From: Thermomicrobiales bacterium
GTDB lineage: Bacteria; Chloroflexota; Chloroflexia; Thermomicrobiales; CADCWN01
DNA length: 42,850 nt
Direction of reading: 5' to 3'
Assembly: GCA_030446685.1 (NCBI GenBank)
Contig: JAUJMV010000008.1
Span: forward strand, 1-42,850
Shown: one piece after another, positions 22,949-29,554 of the stretch
Position numbering within the stretch: the first letter of the stretch is position 1
Layout: each line of letters begins with the position of its first letter
The notes under the pieces: model-generated
Told to the model about the DNA's origin: nothing
Databases searched by the model: none
Seen by the model: only the letters and a program-made list of their open reading frames with translations
Position numbers and translations under genes: made by a program

Positions 22949-25030
22949 ATGATCCTGAGCGACGCGCTGCTATTGGAGGCGATCGAGCGCGGCGACCTGC
23001 GCTTCGACCCGCCGGTCGATGTCGAGCAGCAGGTGCAGCCGGCCTCGATCGACCTGCGCCTCGGGTCCGCCTTCCGCATCTTCAACTACGGCAACCACGC
23101 GCTGATCGATCCCAGCCGGCCGATCGACTTCGACGAGTTCACCGAATTGGTGACGATCCAAGAGCGCCCCTTCATCCTCCACCCAGGCGCGTTCGTCCTC
23201 GGCAGCACGCTCGAATACGTCGCCATCCCGACCAATCTGGTCGGCCGGCTGGAGGGGCGCAGCAGCATCGGGCGGCTCGGGGTCATCGTGCATGCCAGCC
23301 TGCCCTACGACGCGCCGGTGCTGTTCCAGGACGAGGAGGGAGGCGTCGCGTATCGCCCGATCGGCGAGTTGGTCGAGCGGCGGGCCTGCGGTCGGGTGGT
23401 GAGCTTCGATCCGGAGACGTTCGCGGTCGCGTACCACGACGTGACCAACTGGTTCAGGGAACTGCCGGATAAGATCTACGAAGTGCGCCTCGCGTCGGGC
23501 CGCACAGTCCAGGTCACCGCCGGCCACAACCTCTTCACCCTCGATCGACACGGCAACCTCGTCAAGACCCCCACCGGGGCGCTCGCGCCCGGCACCCAGG
23601 TCGCGATACCGAAGCGGATACCGGCCCCGACCGATTCGCAGCCGGAATATCGCGTGCTCGACCTGCTCGCGCGGGAGGTGCGCGACAAGGTCGTGTGCCA
23701 CGGTCCGACGGTGGACGCGCTGATCCGGCGGCGCGAGCCCGACATCCGGGCGGGCCTCAAGGCCGCGGGGCTCAAACCGTCCTACTGGCTCCGCGCCCGG
23801 CGGCTCCCTCTGCCGCTCCTGGAAGGGCTTCACGGCGATACTCCACCGCTCGGCCCCAATGATCGCCTCGCCTACAAAGGCGGCCGTTCCTCGCTGCCTG
23901 CGATCATCCGGGTCGACGAGGAGATCGCCTGGTTGCTCGGGTTGTATGTCGCCGAGGGCTATCGCCGCCGCGGGCAAGTCGTCATTTCCAATACCGATCA
24001 GCGCCTCCTCGATCGGGTCGAAGCGGCCCTGTGGGGGCTCGACCAGCAGCTCTATCGCAGCGGCGGGGCGATCACCTGCCTCTCCGTTCTCCTTTCCTCC
24101 TTCTTCGCGGGGTTGGATATGGGGACCGGGGCTTCGGCGAAGCGGCTGCCCGTCGGTGCCCTGGGGTGGCCCCAGCCGCTGCTCGAATCCTTGCTGCGCG
24201 GTCTGCTCGACGGTGACGGCTCGGTAAGCCAGGGGCGCGAATCCCTCTGGACGACTTCCCCACAACTCGTTTCCGACACGCTGCACCTGGCCGCCCGCCT
24301 CGGCCGGCGGGCCGTCACGCAGCGGTGCCGGCCGCGGCCCCGTTGTCAGCCGGCCTACGTCGTGTCAATCGCCACGAACGAGCACAAGGTGCTCACCACC
24401 GTGCCGCTCCCCAGCGCCCTGCTGATCGACATCCGCACGGGCGCCGGCCTGTCGCAGGCGCACGCCAGCCGGCTGATCGGCTACACGCACCCGACTTCGC
24501 TCAACAACATCGAGAAGCGGCAGGCGCGCGATGCGGTCAGGGGCGTCACTCTGCAGCGCATCCATGCTGCCTACGCGCGCGTGCTGCCCGGTTCCGACCG
24601 GGTCGCCCCCCTCGACAAGCTCACCCGACTCGTGGAGGGCGATCTGCTCTGGGACGAGGTGACGGAAGTGGTCGATACCGGGCGCTTCGAGACGGTGTAC
24701 GATCTCGAGGTCCGACCGGGGGGGGCGCCGATCGAGAACTTCCTGGCGGGGCATGGCGGGGTCTTCGTCTCGAACACCGCTGGGTTCATCGACCCCGGAT
24801 TTGAGGGGACGATCACGCTCGAGATCAGCAACGCCGGCAAGATCCCGGTGGCGCTCCACCCCGGCATGCGCATCTGCCAGCTCACCCTGCTGGAGACCGG
24901 CCCGGTCCTGCGCCCCTACGGCGCGGGGCGGCGCTCCAAGTACCAGGGCCAGCGCGAGCCGACCGCCAGCCGGATCGAACTCGACGCCGAATTCGGCGCG
25001 GCGGAAGGCGGCCAGGGCGGAGGCGGATAG
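22949..25030 (+). CDS. dcd: dCTP deaminase with intein
   Basis: Converts dCTP to dUTP for thymidylate synthesis (or to dUMP in bifunctional forms). The 693-residue precursor consists of N-extein 1-116, intein 117-609 and C-extein 610-693, so the mature enzyme is 200 residues, normal for Dcd. N-extein motifs are ILSDALLLEAIERGDLRFDPP, QPASIDLRLGS and GRLEGRSSIGRLGVIVHA. The C-extein continues TAGFIDPGFEGTITLEISN with the catalytic Glu region, then GMRICQLTL and SKYQGQREPTASR. The insertion falls directly before the TAGFIDPG active-site segment. ATG at 22949 is preceded by GGCGGAGCG. The gene is intact although neighbours are frameshifted. The next gene is ruvA. Confidence 0.95.
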   Translation: MILSDALLLEAIERGDLRFDPPVDVEQQVQPASIDLRLGSAFRIFNYGNHALIDPSRPIDFDEFTELVTIQERPFILHPGAFVLGSTLEYVAIPTNLVGRLEGRSSIGRLGVIVHASLPYDAPVLFQDEEGGVAYRPIGELVERRACGRVVSFDPETFAVAYHDVTNWFRELPDKIYEVRLASGRTVQVTAGHNLFTLDRHGNLVKTPTGALAPGTQVAIPKRIPAPTDSQPEYRVLDLLAREVRDKVVCHGPTVDALIRRREPDIRAGLKAAGLKPSYWLRARRLPLPLLEGLHGDTPPLGPNDRLAYKGGRSSLPAIIRVDEEIAWLLGLYVAEGYRRRGQVVISNTDQRLLDRVEAALWGLDQQLYRSGGAITCLSVLLSSFFAGLDMGTGASAKRLPVGALGWPQPLLESLLRGLLDGDGSVSQGRESLWTTSPQLVSDTLHLAARLGRRAVTQRCRPRPRCQPAYVVSIATNEHKVLTTVPLPSALLIDIRTGAGLSQAHASRLIGYTHPTSLNNIEKRQARDAVRGVTLQRIHAAYARVLPGSDRVAPLDKLTRLVEGDLLWDEVTEVVDTGRFETVYDLEVRPGGAPIENFLAGHGGVFVSNTAGFIDPGFEGTITLEISNAGKIPVALHPGMRICQLTLLETGPVLRPYGAGRRSKYQGQREPTASRIELDAEFGAAEGGQGGGG
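23297..24775 (+). other. Dcd intein with LAGLIDADG homing endonuclease
   Basis: A 493-residue in-frame protein intron. Block A begins SLPYDAPVLFQDEEG, so the first residue is Ser rather than the usual Cys. Block B is TAGHNLFTL (about residues 190-198 of the precursor). Endonuclease helices are LLGLYVAEGY (about 331-340) and LLRGLLDGDGSVS (about 417-429), both with acidic catalytic residues. After these comes an XRE-like HTH (about 491-540). Block F is VYDLEVRPGG with ENFLAGHGGVF, and the intein ends VSN before extein Thr, so the penultimate His is replaced by Ser. Family knowledge predicts self-splicing; the unusual terminal residues make efficiency uncertain. Confidence 0.9.
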
Positions 25031-25165
25031 TGAGCGCGAGGCAGAGGGAAGCAGGGGAGGGGGCATGGTGACTCCGATGCGGCGTTCCTGTCGTACTTCG
25101 CTATCCTCCGAGGATCGCCGGCCGCCAGCCGGTCCTGACTCGCCCGCCCGCCTTGCCGGGGCGTC

Positions 25166-25765
25166 ATGATCGCCGCGATCAAGGGCCGGCTCGTCGGGAA
25201 GATGGGCGACAGCCTGCTGATCGACATTGGCGCGCTGGTCCTGCAGGTGCATACCTCCGGGACGACGATCGCCGACGCCGGGGAGCCGGGGACGAGGTGC
25301 GGCTGCACACCCACCTGCACGTCCGCGAGGACCAGCTCGCCCTCTACGGCTTCGGCACCACCGAGGAACTGGCCCTCTTCAACCTGCTGCTCGGCGTGAT
25401 GGGGATCAAGAAGGCCGCGCGTCGCCGCCAACATCCTCGGCGCGACCCGCCCGGAGCCGCTGCTCAACGCGATCGCCAACGAGGACGTCACCTTCCTCAG
25501 CCGGCTGCCCGGCATCGGCCGCGCTAAGAAGACCGCCGCCCGGATCATCCTCGATCTGCGCGGCAAGCTGGCGAGCATCGGCGGGGCGCAGGCGCTGCCG
25601 GGCGCGGCGCCGGTCTCCGGCGACGGCGAGGTGCTGGAGGCGTTGCAGGCGCTCGGCTACACCGCGGCCGAGGCGCACGCGGCGGTCGGCCGGCTGCCCC
25701 GCGAGGCCGGCGGCAGCGTCGAGGAGCGGATCGTCGCCGCGCTCCAGTCGATGAGCGAACCCTGA
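25166..25765 (+). CDS. ruvA: Holliday junction helicase subunit RuvA (frameshifted)
   Basis: DNA-binding subunit of the RuvAB branch-migration complex. The OB domain starts [22 protein letters not shown] and continues, after a shift near 25290, [22 protein letters not shown]. The first HhH is in [13 protein letters not shown], and after a second shift near 25425 [19 protein letters not shown]. The second HhH is [26 protein letters not shown]. The C-terminal RuvB-binding domain is [20 protein letters not shown]. Repaired length is about 199 residues, as expected. Neither ruvB nor ruvC is adjacent. With every domain present, sequence error is the simpler reading. Confidence 0.85.
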
Positions 25766-25893
25766 CCGGATGGCCGGTGGACGGGCAGGTCCGGCGTTTG
25801 CGCGCGCTATTGCCCCCAGCGCGCCCCCCTGGCAGCACAGCGCGCCGGCGCGTGCATTTTCTGTTCAAAGATGCAACAGCGGCCCCAAAATGC

Positions 25894-25922
25894 TTGTGCT
25901 TGGCGACCGGATATGGCATACT
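25894..25922 (+). promoter_or_regulatory. Candidate promoter upstream of the 25.95 kb hairpin
   Basis: TTGTGC and CATACT are separated by 17 bp. Transcription from here would run straight into the long inverted repeat at 25954-26087. Confidence 0.4.
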
Positions 25923-25953
25923 GCGCCTGCTGCCCGGCGGTTTATCGCGTTTG

Positions 25954-26087
25954 CGCCGGCCGGGGGTGCGGTTCAAAGTTTTGCGCGACTGGCACGTACA
26001 CCGGAGGAGTTCGAGTACCGCGGCGCGGCCCGCTGAAGCGCCCCAAGCAGGCGACGCAAGACTTTGAACCGCGCCCGCCGGCCGGCG
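25954..26087 (+). ncRNA. Candidate structured RNA (long inverted repeat)
   Basis: Arms of 32-33 bases (25954-25985 and 26055-26087) pair along GCGGTTCAAAGT and a CGCCGGCCGG end. There is one bulge, and the two substitutions are G-U-compatible on the plus strand. The loop is about 69 bases. A promoter-like sequence lies just upstream and another just downstream. No known RNA family is recognised. It fills most of the gene-free stretch 25766-26173; it could also be a decayed small transposable repeat. Confidence 0.4.
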
Positions 26088-26088
26088 A

Positions 26089-26117
26089 TTGGCGCGTCCA
26101 CCACGGTGGCGTATACT
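26089..26117 (+). promoter_or_regulatory. Sigma-70 promoter of the KaiC-like gene
   Basis: TTGGCG and TATACT are separated by 17 bp, about 57-60 bp before the ATGATG start. The -35 begins 2 bp after the inverted repeat ends, so the hairpin could affect its use. Confidence 0.6.
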
Positions 26118-26176
26118 GAACGACTCAAGGATGGCACACCGCATAGTGCATGGCGCCAGGACTCCGGAGAGAGATG

Positions 26177-27684
26177 ATGGAGTTGCGAACCGGCGGCACG
26201 TCGGGTGACGGGGGGCCGCTTCGCCCGCCTCGACGACCGTGGCGCCACCGCGGAATGGGTCGATCGAGTTCATCGAGAGCGGCATCCCGCACCTGGACTT
26301 CGTCCTCGGCGGCGGGCTGATCCCCGGCTCGCTGACGATGGTGATCGGCCCGCCCGGCTGCGGCAAGACGATCCTCTCGCAGCAGATGGGCTTCCACACC
26401 GCCCGGCGGGGCCGCAAGGTGCTGGTCCTGACGACGCTGCCCGAGCCGCACGTCAAGCTGCTGGCGAATCTGCGCACGCTCGGCTTCTTCGAGGAGGGGC
26501 TGGTCGGGGACCGGATCGAGCTGCTCAACGTCTACCGGCAGTTGCGCGAGGACTTCGCGGGGGCCGGCGCGATGATCCTGCGCCTGGTGCGCGAGCAGCG
26601 CGCCAACCTGCTGATCCTCGATTCGCTCGACAGCGTGCGCGACCTGGCCGGCAGCGAGATCGCCCTGCGGGAGCTGATCTACGAGTTGAGCGCGGGGCTC
26701 GGCCTGCTCGGGGTGACGGTCGTCGTCGTCAGCGCGCTCGAACCGCAGCGCGCGGCCCAATACCCCGAGCTGACGATCGCCGACCACATTATCATGCTGC
26801 GCAGCGAGCTGGACGGCGCGCGCGGCGTGCGCGCCCTGGAAGTGACCAAGATGCGCGGGGCCGCGCAGCGCCCCGGCCTGCACGGCTACCGGATCGACGC
26901 GCGCGGCGTCAGCGTCTACCCGCGCCAGGAGACGGTGCCGCTCCCCGCCGAGACCCCCACCGGCGACGACCGCGCGCCCTTCGGCCTCGCCGAGCTCGAT
27001 CGCATGATGGGGGCGGTCCGCCGCGCGGCAGCAGCACCTTCATCGTCGGCAACCCCAGCACCGGCAAGACGCTGCTGGCGCTGCAGTTCCTGCTGGACGG
27101 GTACCGCCGCGGCGAGCCGGCGCTCTACATCGGCTTCCAGGAGACCGCGCAGCAGTTAGGGGCGAAGGCCGCGGGCCTCGGAGCTCGACCTGCCGCGCTC
27201 CATCCCCGATCGCTTCGAGTTCATCTACCGCGTGCCGGCCGAGTTCGACCCCGACGAGATCGCGGCGCTGATTCGCGAGCGGATCGCGGCCGGCGGCGTC
27301 AAGCGGCTGGTGATCGACAGCCTGCCCGACCTGCTGAGCGGCCTGGCGGCCGACGATCGCCGGCTCAGCTTCCTGACCGCGCTGATGGCCTACACGCGTA
27401 ACGCCGGCGTGACGACCTGCTGCATCGAGGAGATGTTCTCCGCCGCGCTGCCGTCGGAGGCCCGCATGCAGGCGATCGAGTACTCGGCCTACGCCGACAA
27501 CATCGTCCTGCTGCGGCACCTGGAGGCGCGCGCGGAGTTGCGCCGGATCATCTCGATCCTCAAGATGCGCAACAGCGACCACGATCGCACCCTCCGCGAG
27601 TTCACCATCGGCCCCGGTGGCCTCGCCATCCTCACGCCCCACGAAGGCGGCGAGAGCATGCTCGACCACCCCGGCGCGGCCTGA
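26177..27684 (+). CDS. KaiC-like two-domain RecA-superfamily ATPase (frameshifted)
   Basis: Tandem RecA-fold ATPase of about 500 residues like KaiC and its clock-independent relatives. Domain 1 has IEFIESGIPHLDFVLGGGLI, Walker A GPPGCGKT and Walker B LLILDSLDS. Domain 2 has FGLAELDRMMGG, Walker A GNPSTGKT, LQFLLDGYRRGEPALYIGF and Walker B LVIDSLPDLL. The tandem ATG at 26174/26177 follows GGAGAGAG; a frame change near 26220 joins it to the conserved region, and further changes lie near 27015 and 27180. Catalytic Glu pairs typical of KaiC are not evident, so kinase activity is doubtful. No kaiA or kaiB is nearby. It probably acts in signalling or stress adaptation. Confidence 0.8.
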
Positions 27685-27685
27685 G

Positions 27686-27787
27686 CGGGGGGCGGAGGGC
27701 GGAAGGAGCGTAGCCACGAGCGGCATGCCGCTGCAATCGCTGACCTTCGCCCCTCGCCTTTCCGCCCTCCGCCTTCGGCCCTCCGCT
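27686..27787. repeat. Heptad repeat hairpin, CCGCCCT family
   Basis: The left arm GGGCGGAGGGCGGAAGG (27689-27705) faces a right array (27747-27787) of TCGCCTT, TCCGCCC, TCCGCCT, TCGGCCC units with 7-bp period. It lies between the convergent KaiC-like and deacetylase genes. Confidence 0.75.
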
Positions 27788-28841
27788 ACTCTCCGGTCAG
27801 CGCCGCCGCGAATTGGTCGATCGTCCAGTGCGCGTTGACGATGTAACGCGGGATGGCGAAGAGCGGATCGGCGTCCTCGTCCAGGATCTCGCGGAGGCGG
27901 AAGGCCCCCTTGTAGCCGTGCGCCTTGACCTGCGCCGCCGACGCGGCATCGTAGACGCCGAACGGGTAGGAGAAGAACGGCGTCGGGTGGCCGAGGAGGG
28001 CTTCCAACTGGCGCTTCGGCTCGACCAGTTGCCGCTGCCAGTCCTCCTCGGTCGTGTACTTGGTGACCATCTGGTGGTCCCAAGTGTGGAGCTGGATGTC
28101 GCCCCCCTGGCGGTCCAGGTCTTTGAGCTGCTCCTCGGTCATGAACTCCTCGTTGCCAATCGTGACCGTCATGATGAAGAAGGTGCCGGTGAAGCCGTAC
28201 CGCCTGAGGAGCGGCATGGCGACCGTGTAGTGGTTGTCGATGTTGTCGTCGAACGTCAGCATCACCGGCTTGTCGGGCAGCGGGCGGCCGTGGGCGTAGT
28301 ACTGGTAGACCTGCTCGGCGGTCACACTGTGGTAGCCGTTGTCCCTGAGGTAGGCGAGCTGCTCCTCGAAGTCGGCCGGCGGGGTGATGTAGGGGCGGTC
28401 CTGCGGCCCGTCGTCCGGCTCCCAGTCGCGGATGCTGTGGTAGCAGAGGATCGGCACGAAGCCGCGCGCGGCCGGCGGGAGCGGCGCGTGCGTCGTGGTG
28501 GTGGCCCGCGTGGCCGTCGCCGCCGGGAGTAGCGACCGGGTCGCGGTCGCCGCCGGGGGCGAGGTCGGCCCGGCGGTGGGCGTGAACGGCGTCGGCGGCG
28601 CAGTCCGGGCAGTCGCGGGCGCTGGCGCGGTCGTCGGCGCGCTCGTCGGTGTCGCGGCCACCGCCGCCATCGTCGGCGCGGGCAGCGTCGGCGTCGCCGT
28701 CACGTCCCCGCCGCAGCCCGCCAGGGCGGCGACCGTCGCGATGGTGAAGGCCAGCCGGAAGACGCGCCGCGCCTGGTGGGCCTGCCGCGCGACCCCGCCG
28801 CCGGTCGCGCTCCGCGCCGGCTGATCCGCCCCAACCGTCAT
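27786..28841 (-). CDS. Polysaccharide deacetylase lipoprotein (NodB domain)
   Basis: Exported carbohydrate esterase family 4 protein of about 351 residues. An N-terminal signal ends in the lipobox ALAGC with Cys at residue 43. A Thr/Ala/Pro-rich linker follows to about residue 125. The NodB domain begins VPILCYHSIRDWE. Motif 1 is MLTFDDN (catalytic Asp and metal-binding Asp), motif 2 is LHTWDHQMV (two metal His), motif 3 is FFSYPFGVYD. The end, IVNAHWTIDQFAAALTGE, is typical of the family. ATG at 28841 follows AAAGGGTGGCG. It probably trims acetyl groups from cell-wall or extracellular polysaccharide. The start is divergent from tig. Confidence 0.92.
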   Translation of the reverse strand: MTVGADQPARSATGGGVARQAHQARRVFRLAFTIATVAALAGCGGDVTATPTLPAPTMAAVAATPTSAPTTAPAPATARTAPPTPFTPTAGPTSPPAATATRSLLPAATATRATTTTHAPLPPAARGFVPILCYHSIRDWEPDDGPQDRPYITPPADFEEQLAYLRDNGYHSVTAEQVYQYYAHGRPLPDKPVMLTFDDNIDNHYTVAMPLLRRYGFTGTFFIMTVTIGNEEFMTEEQLKDLDRQGGDIQLHTWDHQMVTKYTTEEDWQRQLVEPKRQLEALLGHPTPFFSYPFGVYDAASAAQVKAHGYKGAFRLREILDEDADPLFAIPRYIVNAHWTIDQFAAALTGE

Positions 28842-28879
28842 CGTCGCCACCCTTTCTGAATCGCGCCCGCGCCCCCTGC

Positions 28880-28942
28880 GAGTGCTGAGTGCTGAGTGAC
28901 GAGCAGGAGATAGTGGCGCGCACACGCGGCACTCAGCGCTCG
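28880..28942. repeat. Heptad repeat hairpin, GTGCTGA family
   Basis: GAGTGCTGAGTGCTGAGTGA (starting at 28880) is followed by the short complementary arm GCACTCAGCGCTCG (28929-28942). The unit is shared with 7052, 20463 and 42714. Confidence 0.65.
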
Positions 28943-29123
28943 TCCGCCCCAACCCGGCAACCACGGCCCCACACCGGCGGGGCGCGGGTTGCGCGCCCTC
29001 GCGCCCCGGCGCGACGGGCACACCGAACGGGCGACGCGCCGCCCTTTCCGATCCTTGATAGTCCTCGGCGACACTATACCGCAGGGTCCACCGAATTGTC
29101 ACCCCGGAGGGCCGCCGATATCG

Positions 29124-29182
29124 GGGGGAACGTTCACCCCGGCGCCGGTTCGCGCGCGTCCCTTGACGGGGCGAACGTTCGC
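29124..29182. promoter_or_regulatory. Pair of GAACGTTC palindromic operators
   Basis: Site 1 (GAACGTTC at 29128-29135) is flanked by GGGG and CCCC; site 2 is the perfect 12-mer GCGAACGTTCGC (29171-29182). Their centres are 45 bp apart, and site 2 lies between the -35 and -10 of a promoter. A third copy occurs at 12307-12314. The cognate regulator is unknown. Confidence 0.5.
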
Positions 29183-29191
29183 GCGTACACT
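29163..29191 (+). promoter_or_regulatory. Sigma-70 promoter upstream of tig
   Basis: TTGACG and TACACT with a 17-bp spacer that contains the GCGAACGTTCGC palindrome. It implies a tig leader of about 350 bases. Confidence 0.6.
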
Positions 29192-29374
29192 GGCCCCAGG
29201 GCCGGCGTGCCCGGCGCGCCCGACGCGGCGTGCCCGGCGCGTCCCGCCGCCCCGCCCCCACGCCCCCGGACGCAACCGCGGCAAAGCCAAGGCCCTGGGC
29301 GCGACCGCGGCCCGATCGGGCCGGCCGCGCGGGCAGTTTCGGCGCGGGCGCGGCCCCGTTGGCAGCGGTGGCTG

Positions 29375-29383
29375 TGCTATACT
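29375..29383 (+). promoter_or_regulatory. Extended -10 promoter candidate of tig
   Basis: TGCTATACT forms a TG-extended -10 without a matching -35, about 170 bp before the tig start. It could be the proximal tig promoter. Confidence 0.45.
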
Positions 29384-29554
29384 GATCTTCCGGGCATCGG
29401 CGTCCGTCACGATCAGGGGCCGTCCCGGTGGATGGCGGCGGACTGGCGCCGGTGGGGAGGATTCGGGAGGGATCGCGGCTGAAGCGCGGCACGCCTGGCG
29501 GCACGCCGGCGGCACGCCGATGACCGGTCGCTCGCACGCCGAGGTGAAGGTTTC

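Larger units (their letters stand above)
28842..29554. other. Long regulatory gap between the deacetylase and tig
   Basis: No convincing gene is seen in these 713 bp. They hold a heptad array at 28880, two GAACGTTC palindromes, two promoter-like sites facing tig, and near 29485-29522 three tandem copies of a GGCACGCC-type 10-mer. Open frames here look like GC-bias artefacts. Confidence 0.6.

Noticed and set aside
22970-24286. A 438-codon minus-strand open frame opposite dcd
   Set aside because: Its composition is antisense-like and the plus strand encodes recognisable Dcd and intein blocks throughout.
26205-27401. A 398-codon plus-strand frame overlapping the KaiC-like gene
   Set aside because: Only its middle part is true sequence of the second ATPase domain after a frameshift; the rest is an out-of-frame shadow.
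29124-29182. GAACGTTC palindromes considered as LexA/SOS boxes
   Set aside because: The Gram-positive SOS box has four bases between GAAC and GTTC; here there is no spacer.
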